DNA from: Cryptosporangium aurantiacum
GTDB lineage: Bacteria > Actinomycetota > Actinomycetes > Mycobacteriales > Cryptosporangiaceae
Direction of reading: 5' to 3'
DNA: 64,000 nt
Assembly (NCBI RefSeq): GCF_900143005.1
Contig: NZ_FRCS01000001.1
Span: 930,001-994,000, forward strand
Shown here: positions 42,015 through 50,393 of the stretch, piece after piece
How positions within the stretch are numbered: position 1 is the first letter of the stretch
Layout of the letters: the number at the start of each line of letters is the position of its first letter
Made by a program: the position numbers and the translations under genes
The notes under the pieces: generated by a model
Seen by the model: only the letters and a program-made list of their open reading frames with translations
Database searches by the model: none
What the model was told of the DNA's origin: nothing

Positions 42015-43814
42015 GTGATCTTCGCGTCTGTGTTCCACGCTCGGGCCTCGCGCTGGGTGGTCGCGGCTCTGCTCCTGCTGCCGGTCGTGGTGATCGTGGC
42101 CGGTGCGCCGGTGGCGCGCGGAGAGAACCCCGCGTGCGGCGACGTCACCGTGGTGTTCGCGCGGGGCTCCGGGCAGCGGCTGGCGCAGCGGGAGAGCGCG
42201 GTGTTCTTCGCCGCGCTGTCGGTTCGGCTCGGAACCGCGGTGCGGGCCACCGCGTACGAACTCGGTACGGCCACGTACGGTGGGACCCGCTACCCGGCCG
42301 TCGGCGTCGGCGTCGACAGCAGCGACGCGTTCGAGAACCTGCTGGACGCCGGGTCGTACTGGACCGGCAACGCCGGTGGCCGGTACCGGGCCAGCGTCAG
42401 GGCCGGCGCCATCGAGCTGCGTGCCTACCTGGAGCAGCGGCTGCGGGCCTGCCCGGACGAGCGGGTGATCCTCGGGGGGTACTCGCAGGGCGCCCAGGTC
42501 GTCGGCGACGCGCTCCCCACGGTGCCGCGCAGCCTCCGCGACCGCATCGTGTTCGTCGGCCTGTTCGGCGACCCGAAGCTCTCACTGCCGGAGGGGCGAG
42601 GGATCTTTCCCGCGGCGTGCCAGGGCCGATCGCTGTCGCCCTGGCGGCGCGGGAACGTCAGTTGTTACACCGATAACGGCGTGCTCGAGGCACGTTCGCC
42701 GTACGTCCCGGCGGACCTGGCGCGGCGGGTCGGCTCCTGGTGCGACCGGGACGACCCGATCTGCAACAACAACCTCGGCGACTTCGCGCACTCGACGCAC
42801 GGCCTTTACGCGAAGCCCGGCCGGGCGGTCGACCAGGCGGTCCGCGAGGCGGCGGCCGCGATACCGGGCACGCCCGAGTCGCCGCCAGTGAATTCTTTTC
42901 GACCGACCCCTGCGGACGACGCTCAGTCAGCGGAGACACGTGAGGTTGAAAAGAGTTCAGCTTCCGCGGCGTCGGTCGCGCTGGTCATCGACGAATACTG
43001 GACGCGGCCGGGCACGCCGGTGACGTTCGACGCCTCGGCCTCGGCGCTGCCGCCCTCGGCGGTGGCCGCGTACCGCTGGGACTTCGACGGCGACGGCACG
43101 ACCGACCGCACGACCCCCGTTCCGACCGTGGCGCACGTGTACCCGGAGCCGTTCCAGGGCCGCGTCCGGCTGCGCGTGAGCGCCGCCGACGGCGCCGAGC
43201 TCATGGCGGGCGCGGTCGTCCACGTCGACCGGGTCGGGCTCGCGCGTCAGCTCCCCGCCGATCCGACCGGCGTGACGGTGCGGGCCGCGCACGGGCCCGA
43301 CGGTGCGGTTGTGCGCTGGCGGCCGGGCACGGCTGTGGACGGGCAGCGGGGCGCCGTGGCCGACGGTCGGCGGGGCACCGTCGCCGGCGGTCCGGTGGAC
43401 GCGTGGCGCGTTCATGACGCGGCCGGGCGCCTGCTCGTGCACGTCCCGGGATCCGCGCGCCAGGCAGACCTCCCCGCGCTCCCCGATCGCACCACCGCAC
43501 TCACGGTCGAGGCCGTCAACGAGTACGGCAGCAGCGTCGCGCGGGTTGCGGTGCCGCACGGCACGGGCTCTTCCCGGTTCGCGGACGTCGTCCCGGCCGG
43601 CAACGTCACCGGCGCGGACGGCGGGGCGCTCGATGGCGTCCGCACGGTCGACGCGGGGGAGGCCGACGCCCGCGGTCTCTCGACCGCGCCGCTCGCGGCG
43701 GCGGTGGTGCTGTTGCTCGCCACGGTCGGGGCGCTCGGGGTCACGCTGGCGCGGGCCGGGTCGCTTCGCACCGGGGGCGCAGGACGGCATCGAAAACGTC
43801 GCTGCCCGTTCTGA
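42015..43814 (+). CDS. Secreted cutinase-like esterase with PKD domain and C-terminal membrane anchor
   Basis: The 599-residue protein has an N-terminal signal/membrane segment (14-33) and a cutinase-type alpha/beta hydrolase. The nucleophile is Ser 157 in GYSQG, with VVFARGSGQ near 46 and CDRDDPICNN near the catalytic Asp. A PKD domain (YRWDFDGDGT, VAHVYPEPF) and a fibronectin-like stretch follow, then a final membrane segment and basic tail (RHRKRRCPF). Cutinase-family esterases cut ester bonds of lipids or polyesters. The anchor suggests it stays on the cell surface. AGGTAA precedes the GTG. The next small membrane protein gene starts 66 bases later. Confidence 0.88.
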   Translation: MIFASVFHARASRWVVAALLLLPVVVIVAGAPVARGENPACGDVTVVFARGSGQRLAQRESAVFFAALSVRLGTAVRATAYELGTATYGGTRYPAVGVGVDSSDAFENLLDAGSYWTGNAGGRYRASVRAGAIELRAYLEQRLRACPDERVILGGYSQGAQVVGDALPTVPRSLRDRIVFVGLFGDPKLSLPEGRGIFPAACQGRSLSPWRRGNVSCYTDNGVLEARSPYVPADLARRVGSWCDRDDPICNNNLGDFAHSTHGLYAKPGRAVDQAVREAAAAIPGTPESPPVNSFRPTPADDAQSAETREVEKSSASAASVALVIDEYWTRPGTPVTFDASASALPPSAVAAYRWDFDGDGTTDRTTPVPTVAHVYPEPFQGRVRLRVSAADGAELMAGAVVHVDRVGLARQLPADPTGVTVRAAHGPDGAVVRWRPGTAVDGQRGAVADGRRGTVAGGPVDAWRVHDAAGRLLVHVPGSARQADLPALPDRTTALTVEAVNEYGSSVARVAVPHGTGSSRFADVVPAGNVTGADGGALDGVRTVDAGEADARGLSTAPLAAAVVLLLATVGALGVTLARAGSLRTGGAGRHRKRRCPF

Positions 43815-43880
43815 ACACACAACGCATCTGCGACGTAACTCATTGAAGAGGATGACTGCGGGGGACGCGAGGAGACAGGA

Positions 43881-44354
43881 ATGAGCCCGGCTCGACACGC
43901 GATCGAACAGAACCGGCGCCACCGCGCTTGGATGCTCGCGGCAGCGGTTGCTGTCGTCGTGGTGGTGATCGGCGCCCTGGGTGCGGTGGTCACGCTTCGG
44001 AGCGGTGGTGATCCGGACGTGGCGGCGGCGGCGAACCGTTTCCGTCCGCTCGCCGGCTGGTGGCAGGTGGAGAACGAAGACCGCTCCGGAGCCGGCTGCG
44101 TCGACACCGGCTGTCCGCTGTCGTTCCGGCGCTGGCAGGCGGACGCCGCGCCCAGCCCGTCCGACCTCCGGCGCTCGCTGGAGTCGGCCGGCTGGTCCGA
44201 ACCGAAGATCACCGGTACCTGCCGGCCGGTCGAGGGGCGCTCCGGTACGTTCCCGCTCTGCACCGTCCAGGCGTCCGGTGACGGCATGCAGCTCACCCTG
44301 ACGGTGACCGAGGTCGACTCGTACCAAATCCTGCTGACGGTCGAATCCGCGTGA
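43881..44354 (+). CDS. Membrane-anchored Cys-containing hypothetical protein (157 aa)
   Basis: One membrane segment (17-40) is followed by an outer domain with four Cys (two in SGAGCVDTGCPLSF, then TGTCRPVEG and PLCTVQ), likely two disulfides. The domain contains RSLESAGWSEPKITGTC and ends in a beta-rich LTLTVTEVDSYQILLTVES. GGAGACAGGA precedes the ATG. It follows the cutinase gene in the same direction and may be cotranscribed. No family recognised. Confidence 0.75.
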   Translation: MSPARHAIEQNRRHRAWMLAAAVAVVVVVIGALGAVVTLRSGGDPDVAAAANRFRPLAGWWQVENEDRSGAGCVDTGCPLSFRRWQADAAPSPSDLRRSLESAGWSEPKITGTCRPVEGRSGTFPLCTVQASGDGMQLTLTVTEVDSYQILLTVESA

Positions 44355-44444
44355 ACACCGAACCGGGCCGCCCTCGGGACCGTGAAGAGGTAGGGCAAGG
44401 CGGATGAATTCGTCTCGCCGTACCGCGTCCGTCAGGAGGCGATC

Positions 44445-44654
44445 ATGAGCTTCACGGGTACCGTCGCGCGCTCCGAAGCAACCGAGGAACGCTGCCGCTG
44501 CGTCGCCCTTCGGGTGACGTTCGGCCTCCGCGGTGCGGCGCCCGCACCGCGCCGCGCCCGCCGTCTACGCGGTGTTTTCCCAGCTCAGAGCCGTGATCAA
44601 TGGTTGGCGGAGCGGTTGCTGGCACCCGTGCCGCACCCGGCCCGCACCCTCTGA
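44445..44654 (+). CDS. Possible small Arg-rich protein (69 aa)
   Basis: AGGAGG lies six bases before the ATG, which is the main reason to call it. The product is basic and Arg/Pro-rich (APAPRRARRLRGVF) with a CRC motif near residue 17-19, and has no membrane segment. It ends 110 bases before the secreted hydrolase gene and could be a leader. Composition alone would not support it. Confidence 0.35.
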   Translation: MSFTGTVARSEATEERCRCVALRVTFGLRGAAPAPRRARRLRGVFPAQSRDQWLAERLLAPVPHPARTL

Positions 44655-44764
44655 CCAAGATCCGGAATCAGGCAACCGTCCTGCTCCCGTCCCGCTTCCG
44701 TTCCCGCTACCGACGCTGCCGAACTTGGTTGTCGAGAGGCAGACGAGAGAAGCGAGGGGCGAGG

Positions 44765-45982
44765 ATGAAGCGCAAGTTCCTGGTAGCCAGCGTGTTGGCC
44801 GTGTCGGGTCTGATCGGGGGCGCCGTCGGCGGCACCGCGCAGGCGGCGACCACGGCGCTGGTCACCAAGCCGACCGCTGACGCCTCGGCCAAGAAGAAGA
44901 AGAAGGCCGTGGGCGTGGCCGGCTCGGCGACGGCGCTGGCCGCCGGCACCGCCGCTGCTCCCGCCGTCCCGCAGCTGGGTGTGCAGATGCACGCGATGTG
45001 GGAGATGTACTGGAACGGCCAGACCCCGAACGCGATGTTCGACAAGCACCTCAACGCGCTGGCCGCCAACAAGGTGCAGATCGTCCGCGTCGACATGGGT
45101 TGGTCGGCCAGCCAGCCGACCTCGGCGGCGCCGACCACGACGTCCTGGCACAACCAGCGGCTGAACACGGTGATCAACCGGATCCGCGCCAAGGGCATGA
45201 AGGTCTTCCTGACCGCGCACCAGTCGCCGCTGTGGGCCCGTCCCGGCACCGGCAGCAACACGATGCAGTTCCCGGCCAACGCCGCGTCGATCAAGCCGTG
45301 GATGACGTTCCTGGCCAAGAACTACGGTTCGCGTCTGGCCGGCATCGAGGTCTGGAACGAGCCGAACCTGGCCGAGTTCACCGGCGTCAGCGACTCCGCC
45401 GCTCGGGTGAAGAAGTTCGTCGCCGTGCTCAAGGCCGCCTACGCCGGTATCAACGCTGGTAACGCCGCCCTGCCGGTGATCTTCGGTGGCCCCGCGCAGA
45501 CCGACGACGTCTTCATCAAGCAGGCCTACGCCGCCGGCGCCAAGGGCGCGTTCGACATCATGGCTCTGCACCCGTACCAGGGCAACCAGACCAAGGCTCC
45601 GGAGTCGACCGACATCACCGGCAAGGGCCGCATGACCAACCTGCCGGCCGTCGTCGCGGCGATGAAGGCCAACGGCGACAGCGCCAAGCCGATCTGGTGG
45701 ACCGAGTTCGGCACCTCCGTGCACTCGAACGCCGGCATCAACCAGGTGTGGCTCTACGGTGTCGCGAACGAGCAGATCAGCGGTGACTACATGGTCCGCT
45801 CGTTCAAGCTGGCCGCGAAGCAGTACCCGCAGGTCAAGGTCGGCACGATCTACACCGCGTACCGCCCGGCCGCCGGCATCTCGGTCCACCAGTACGGCTA
45901 CCGCCTGCTCGAGGCCGACGGCACCGTCAAGGGTCAGCTGAAGATGCTGAAGGCGATGCGCGACACCACCCCGTCGCGATGA
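44765..45982 (+). CDS. Secreted cellulase-like glycoside hydrolase (clan GH-A)
   Basis: The 405-residue protein has a signal peptide (MKRKFLVASVLAVSGLIGG, cleaved after TAQA) and a Lys tract (KKKKK) linker. The (beta/alpha)8 hydrolase carries the acid/base Glu in EVWNEPN (E199) and the nucleophile Glu in IWWTEFG (about 315). These two motifs are typical of GH5/GH39-like clan A enzymes, so it probably cuts a beta-linked polysaccharide outside the cell. A purine-rich ribosome site GAGGGGCGAGG precedes the ATG. Codon use is strongly optimised, suggesting high expression. A strong terminator follows. Confidence 0.85.
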   Translation: MKRKFLVASVLAVSGLIGGAVGGTAQAATTALVTKPTADASAKKKKKAVGVAGSATALAAGTAAAPAVPQLGVQMHAMWEMYWNGQTPNAMFDKHLNALAANKVQIVRVDMGWSASQPTSAAPTTTSWHNQRLNTVINRIRAKGMKVFLTAHQSPLWARPGTGSNTMQFPANAASIKPWMTFLAKNYGSRLAGIEVWNEPNLAEFTGVSDSAARVKKFVAVLKAAYAGINAGNAALPVIFGGPAQTDDVFIKQAYAAGAKGAFDIMALHPYQGNQTKAPESTDITGKGRMTNLPAVVAAMKANGDSAKPIWWTEFGTSVHSNAGINQVWLYGVANEQISGDYMVRSFKLAAKQYPQVKVGTIYTAYRPAAGISVHQYGYRLLEADGTVKGQLKMLKAMRDTTPSR

Positions 45983-46000
45983 ACCCCAGCTAGTTCCGGA

Positions 46001-46030
46001 AGCGGGCGTCTCCCAGTGGAGGCGCCCGCT
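46001..46030 (+). terminator. Rho-independent terminator of the glycoside hydrolase
   Basis: A 13-bp stem (AGCGGGCGTCTCC / GGAGGCGCCCGCT, one G-U pair) closes a CAGT loop and is followed by TTCGCTTGTTT. It lies 18 bases after the hydrolase stop. Confidence 0.85.
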
Positions 46031-46072
46031 TTCGCTTGTTTGGCCGGGCCCTCTTCGGGCCACTGTGGGGGT

Positions 46073-46291
46073 GTGGCAGACACCAGTGAATACGCGACCA
46101 CCTTCGGCCTGATCGACCTCGACAACGACGGGCTGATCTCCGCAGCGGAGCTGGTCCAGGTGACCGGCGTGCTCGGCGACCCGATCACCGAGGAAGCCGC
46201 GGTGGCCGCGGTCACCAGGGTCGACGCCGACGGGGACGGTCGGATCTCGTTGGAGGAGTTCACCGCTTACATGGGGTCACGGCCGGCTTGA
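46073..46291 (+). CDS. Small two-EF-hand calcium-binding protein
   Basis: The 72-residue protein holds two complete EF-hand loops, DLDNDGLISAAEL and DADGDGRISLEEF, with the acidic residues and Gly in the right places. It is a cytoplasmic calbindin-like domain, seen in several actinomycetes. The GTG at 46073 was chosen because upstream codons form part of the terminator of the previous gene. It stands alone, and its partner is unknown. Confidence 0.88.
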   Translation: MADTSEYATTFGLIDLDNDGLISAAELVQVTGVLGDPITEEAAVAAVTRVDADGDGRISLEEFTAYMGSRPA

Positions 46292-46395
46292 CGTTCTGTC
46301 AGCAATCGAACGTTCCGGTAGTCGTCACGCCGATCGAGTCCGGCGTCGATCGGCGCGATCCTCTAGGTACGAACGAACGCTCCACAGAACCGCGA

Positions 46396-46422
46396 GCCGG
46401 GGACGTCAAGGGACTCCCCGGC
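46396..46422. terminator. Hairpin between convergent EF-hand and APC genes
   Basis: GCCGGGGA (46396-46403) and TCCCCGGC (46415-46422) form an 8-bp stem around an 11-base loop. It sits between convergent genes and could end transcription from either side. Confidence 0.4.
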
Positions 46423-46450
46423 CCGCTGGCATTTCTGGGCCTTGAGACCT

Positions 46451-48052
46451 CTACACCGCGCCAGGGGTTGCCGGCTCGGTGAGCGGCTCCTCGTCGATCG
46501 TCCGCCGTGGGCCGGCGAACCACTTCCGGGCGGACGTGAACCACCAGACCGTGATCGCGAGCAGCACCGCGCCGGTCACGATCGGCGCGTAGTTCACGTC
46601 GAACCAGCTGAAGTCATCGGTGAACGGCACGCCGCCCGGCACGATTGGCATGCAGAAGTAGATGCTGATCACGACGATCTCCGCCGCCGCGACCACGTTC
46701 ATCCACCGGTAGTGCCGCCCGAGGCTCCACGGCCCCGGCTGGAACGCCGACCCGTGCCGTAGCCGGTAGTAGATCGGGATGAGGAACGCCAGGTACAGCC
46801 CGATGACGGCAACCGACACCACGGCGTAGAAGGCCACCGGGATGCCGGCCGGGCTCTTGTACAGCGCGGGCAGCGTGATCGCCACGCCCGCCACCGCGCC
46901 GCCGAGCACCGCGTTGACCGGGACGCCGGTCTTCGGCGACACCCGGCTCCACAGTCGACGCCCCGGCACCGCACCGTCCCGGCTGAACGCGTACCCCATC
47001 CGGGACAGGCTGGTCATCGCCGCGATCCCGCAGAACACCTGTCCGATCGTCGCGATCACCATCACGAGCTTGAACAGCGCAGGCGACAGCGCGGACGAGA
47101 AGATCGCGATCACACTGCCGACGCCGTACCCGTTGTCCGGCGAGTTGATGAACCCGACGTCCTTTGCGGCCCACAGGAACGCCAGCAGCAGCAGCCAGCC
47201 GCCGATCGCCGAGTAGAAAATCGACGTCCAGATGCCCCGCGCGACCGTCCGGGACGCCGCATGCGTCTCCTCCGAGAGGTGTGCCGAGGCATCGAACCCG
47301 GTGATCGTGTACTGCGTGAGCAGGAACCCGAGCGGCAGGACGTAGAACCAGAACGACCAGGCGCTGTCGGAGAACCCGGAGTTGTTGATCCGCTCGGTGA
47401 AAATGAAGTCCGCGCTCTGATGGCCGTCCGACGCGACGAGCAGCACGACGATGATCACCGCGGCGCCGAGCACGTGCCAGCCTGCGGAGACGTTGTTGAT
47501 CAGCGCCAGCAGGTGCGAGCTGAAAATATTCAGTACGCAGACCAGCGCCATAATGACGACGAACCAGAAGAACTGCTGGGTCAGCGCGTCGCCGCCGAAC
47601 GTGTCGCCCCAGCCGCTCCAGAACAGCGTCAGCGTGATGTTCCAGAAGCCCGCGCACGCATAGACGATGCTGGCGGTGACCGCGATCAACCCGACCAGGT
47701 TGAGCCACCCGGTGTAGAACCCGGCGGCCGGCCCACCGAGCCGCGCCGCCCACCAGTAGATGCCGCCCGCGGTCGGGTACGCCGAACCCATCTCGGCCAG
47801 GCACAGTCCGATGATCAGGATGAAGACGCTGATCAGCGGCCATCCGATGGAGATCGCGATCGGACCGCCGTTGTTCCACGCCTGGGCGAACGTGGTGAAG
47901 CAGCCGGCCAGGATCGAGATGATCGAGAAGCTGATCGCGAAGTTCGAGAAACCGGACCAGGTGCGATGCAACTCCTGGCGGTAGCCGAGTTCGGCGAGGC
48001 GTGCCTCGTCGGAGTCGGGCGCGGGTCGGTTCGTGTCGTCGGCGACTGCCAT
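46451..48052 (-). CDS. APC-superfamily amino acid permease
   Basis: The 533-residue protein has about twelve membrane segments. The N-terminal helix-1 motif SFSIISILAGCFTTFAQAW and the PTAGGIYWWAARLGGP loop belong to the amino acid/choline transporter (ACT) branch, which includes GABA and choline permeases. GAGGAGG precedes the ATG. No catabolic gene is adjacent, so the substrate is open. It should act as a single-component secondary transporter. Confidence 0.92.
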   Translation of the reverse strand: MAVADDTNRPAPDSDEARLAELGYRQELHRTWSGFSNFAISFSIISILAGCFTTFAQAWNNGGPIAISIGWPLISVFILIIGLCLAEMGSAYPTAGGIYWWAARLGGPAAGFYTGWLNLVGLIAVTASIVYACAGFWNITLTLFWSGWGDTFGGDALTQQFFWFVVIMALVCVLNIFSSHLLALINNVSAGWHVLGAAVIIVVLLVASDGHQSADFIFTERINNSGFSDSAWSFWFYVLPLGFLLTQYTITGFDASAHLSEETHAASRTVARGIWTSIFYSAIGGWLLLLAFLWAAKDVGFINSPDNGYGVGSVIAIFSSALSPALFKLVMVIATIGQVFCGIAAMTSLSRMGYAFSRDGAVPGRRLWSRVSPKTGVPVNAVLGGAVAGVAITLPALYKSPAGIPVAFYAVVSVAVIGLYLAFLIPIYYRLRHGSAFQPGPWSLGRHYRWMNVVAAAEIVVISIYFCMPIVPGGVPFTDDFSWFDVNYAPIVTGAVLLAITVWWFTSARKWFAGPRRTIDEEPLTEPATPGAV

Positions 48053-48404
48053 GAACGCCTCCTCGTACAGCGGGGGAACTGCGAGGGAGTAGTACGAACG
48101 TCGTTGTTCGGGCGCGCGAAGGGCCGGGACCGTGACGCGGCACCGTCCAACCAGTACTGACGGTCGAAACCGGACAGGCCGCTGGAAGGGTTATAGCCGC
48201 TCTCGGCGTTGCGCGGAAGCGCTCTGCCGGGCCGGGAGCGCTCGACGGGGCAGGCCGCCCCCGTCAGCCGGTACCCTCGACCGAGAAGTCTCGAACGTAC
48301 CGATTGCGGATGATGTTGAGGACTTGTACGGCGAATCCGGGCCGCCGTGCGAGATCTCGGTATCGGGGACGGTAGGCCCGTGACGCGAATGGACGTGGAC
48401 GGTC
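48053..48404. other. 352-base intergenic region
   Basis: The stretch carries the upstream region of the APC gene and of the first DUF397 gene. Short open frames here have no ribosome site and I do not call a gene. Codons from about 48290 read as an acidic peptide (ADDVEDLYGESG) without a start, possibly a fragment. Confidence 0.4.
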
Positions 48405-48599
48405 ATGGAATCGCAGCAAGGCGGAATCAAATGGCGCCGATCCAGCTATTGCGGCCACGCGAGCTGCTTAGAGATGTGCCGGGATGATCAACGAGTACTC
48501 GTCCGTAACAGTGCAGCGCCCCACGGTGCACAGCTCGAACTGTCCGCCGCGCTGTGGCGCGAATTTGTAGAAGCAGCCAAGGCGGGAGCTTTCGGCTAG
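48405..48599 (+). CDS. DUF397 domain protein (64 aa)
   Basis: The sequence KWRRSSYCGHASCLEMCRDD ... VLVRNSAAPHGAQLEL ... WREFVEAAKAGAF is a complete DUF397 domain. These small actinomycete proteins usually sit beside an XRE/DUF5753 regulator and act with it, several being linked to development. Here the XRE gene is on the opposite strand about 1.4 kb away, with a second DUF397 between. The ribosome site is weak. Confidence 0.9.
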   Translation: MESQQGGIKWRRSSYCGHASCLEMCRDDQRVLVRNSAAPHGAQLELSAALWREFVEAAKAGAFG

Positions 48600-48802
48600 T
48601 CCGGCGCGGCAGCGGCTGAACGTACCACTGCGATTGCCGTCTGGTTCACCATATCGGGCGGCATGTGGCTTGCTATTTCCCTAGAGTGGCGCGGTGACGT
48701 CCATCTTCCCCGCAAGGATCGGCCCGACCTATCCTGCCATCCCGTTGTCGTCGCTGTGGGCTCACCTGACGTGGGCGTGCCCCTGCAGCATTGGCGTTCC
48801 GT

Positions 48803-48840
48803 CCCCGTATGGTAAGACATCCGATGCAAATACGGGGGGA
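48803..48840 (+). promoter_or_regulatory. Hairpin that could hide the ribosome site of the second DUF397 gene
   Basis: CCCCGTAT (48803-48810) pairs perfectly with ATACGGGG (48830-48837) across a 19-base loop. The right arm is part of the GGGGGGA ribosome site six bases before the ATG at 48846. Confidence 0.4.
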
Positions 48841-48845
48841 ATTTG

Positions 48846-49064
48846 ATGCGTGAGATTGGTCCGCGCGGCGATGCGGCTTTGTGGCAGCGGTCAAGTCACT
48901 GCGGTCACACGAGCTGCGTCGAGGTTGCGCGACTCGGCGATGAATCGATCGCCCTCAGGGACAGCAAGGACGGCACTCGTGGACGGGTTCTGATCTACCC
49001 GGCGCGATCGTGGTCGGCGTTCGTCGACGCTGCGAAGCAGGGGTTTTTCGACGTACGGCGGTGA
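48846..49064 (+). CDS. DUF397 domain protein (72 aa)
   Basis: The conserved pattern ALWQRSSHCGHTSCVEVARL ... IALRDSKDG ... WSAFVDAAKQGFF identifies DUF397. GGGGGGA precedes the ATG. It is a diverged paralogue of the gene at 48405 and lies between that gene and the convergent XRE regulator. The upstream hairpin may regulate its translation. Confidence 0.9.
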   Translation: MREIGPRGDAALWQRSSHCGHTSCVEVARLGDESIALRDSKDGTRGRVLIYPARSWSAFVDAAKQGFFDVRR

Positions 49065-49129
49065 ACTTCGCTCGGTCGGCTCGGCGGCGCCGCTAGGTCG
49101 CCGCCCGAGCCGCGCCACGGGGATGTCCG

Positions 49130-49975
49130 TCACAGGGCGCGGGCGACCGACCCGATCAAGCGCTCCGACTCCTCCGGGTTCAGAGACAGCTCTTGGAGCT
49201 GACCGAAAAGACTGCGGTATCTCTGGAGATCCTCCATGGCGACCAGAAACGTGGATGGTAGTAGTCCGTCGACGTAGACCCGGTCACGAATAGCCTCGTC
49301 AAACGACATGATCGTGAATAGGCCGTCCATTCCGGGATGGGCGCCGACCGAAAAAGGTATGACCTGAAGTGTGAGCGGGCCTTCGGAGCTCAGTCGGGCC
49401 AGATGCTCGAGTTGTCCACGCATCGTGCTTCGTCCGCCTACCACCCGACGGATGGCGGCTTCGTCCATGACGAAATTCAGCCGCGGTGGATGCGGGCGGC
49501 GGAAAATGTCTTCCTGCCGCCGGCGGCGATCGTTGATAACTTTTTCCATGAGATCATTGGGGATGTTCGGCTGAAAGCGTCGAAAAAGGGCGACCGTGTA
49601 ATCTGGGGTTTGTAGCAACCCGGTGATAATTGTGGTCTTGTAATCGTCGATGGCGCTTGCGGCCAATTCCAAATCGGTATAGTCGGGGTTGTCGACAACG
49701 GGCTTTCGAGTGGTTCTGCGAGCCTCGCCCACTAGCTTCGTCAGACGTTCCTGCTCGTCGTTGTCGAGGCCGTACAGTTCGCAGAGGCGCACGAGGTCCG
49801 GGATCTGCACTCGGCGGTTGCCGGTCTCGATACGGCTGAGCTTGGAGGCCGAGAAGCCGGTCGCGTCGAGCACCTCCGCCGTGGTCAGCTCGAGGGCTTC
49901 CCGGTGGCGTTTGAGGGCGGCGGCCACCTCAAGTCGTCGGAGGGTGGGCGGGCTCAGGCTCGATGCCTCGGCCAC
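49130..49975 (-). CDS. XRE-family regulator with DUF5753 domain
   Basis: The 281-residue protein has an N-terminal helix-turn-helix (ALKRHREALELTTAEVLDAT, then SASKLSRIETGNRRV). The DUF5753 sensor region shows YKTTIITGLLQTPDYT, RRRQEDIFRRPHPPRLNFVM and LQVIPFSVGAHPGMDGLF. Such proteins are the partners of DUF397 proteins. The GTG at 49975 was chosen because AAGGGAG lies six bases upstream and the conserved domain follows; the frame stays open far upstream without similarity. Its codons are noticeably less GC-rich than flanking genes, suggesting acquisition. Confidence 0.9.
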   Translation of the reverse strand: MAEASSLSPPTLRRLEVAAALKRHREALELTTAEVLDATGFSASKLSRIETGNRRVQIPDLVRLCELYGLDNDEQERLTKLVGEARRTTRKPVVDNPDYTDLELAASAIDDYKTTIITGLLQTPDYTVALFRRFQPNIPNDLMEKVINDRRRRQEDIFRRPHPPRLNFVMDEAAIRRVVGGRSTMRGQLEHLARLSSEGPLTLQVIPFSVGAHPGMDGLFTIMSFDEAIRDRVYVDGLLPSTFLVAMEDLQRYRSLFGQLQELSLNPEESERLIGSVARAL

Positions 49976-50045
49976 AGTGGCTCCCTTGGTCGATGCACGC
50001 AGTGTTACTCGTTCTGCATGGAGCGAACCACTCAATGCGTACTGC

Positions 50046-50071
50046 AAATTGCAATTTCTTCGGCAATTGCC
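50046..50071. promoter_or_regulatory. Twin palindromes upstream of the XRE gene
   Basis: AAATTGCAATTT (50046-50057) and GGCAATTGCC (50062-50071) are perfect palindromes four bases apart and share CAATT. They lie about 70-95 bases upstream of the XRE start, a natural place for its operator. Binding is inferred. Confidence 0.45.
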
Positions 50072-50296
50072 AGTGATCTTGCCAGGTGCGAGCAAGCCCG
50101 TCACTATGAAGCTGAGTATTCCTACGGTTGTGTCATCCTTCGGGCGGGGGAGTGGCGTGACGACCGAGGCTGTTGTGGCGATCCCATACAGCTGTGGCGT
50201 AACACCGTAGGACACAGGGGGGTGGGCGACAGATATCCGCTGTCGGCGTAGAGCGACGCCCGAATTCGCTCCCACAGATGTTTGGTGAGCGCCTCG

Positions 50297-50334
50297 AAAA
50301 AACGGACTGGGTCGATGTTGCAGCATCGACCCAG
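50297..50334 (-). terminator. Intrinsic terminator on the minus strand
   Basis: Read on the minus strand, CTGGGTCGATG and CATCGACCCAG (50334-50307) form an 11-bp perfect stem with a six-base loop. TCCG and TTTTTT follow (to 50297), a textbook terminator. No minus-strand gene is visible upstream of it; it may insulate the XRE gene or end an antisense RNA. Confidence 0.7.
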
Positions 50335-50393
50335 CCCAAGGCGCACACCGTCCGCGCGAGCGCTCCAGCTCACTCAGTGACAGGTGATGCGCC

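Larger units (their letters stand above)
49976..50393. other. 418-base intergenic region, relatively AT-rich
   Basis: No gene is supported. The region holds the promoter area of the XRE gene, two perfect palindromes and a minus-strand terminator, each listed separately. Base composition is clearly lower in GC than the surrounding core genes. Confidence 0.5.

Noticed and set aside
48596-48829. A 77-codon minus-strand frame between the DUF397 genes
   Set aside because: There is no ribosome site and no recognisable domain; composition is mixed.
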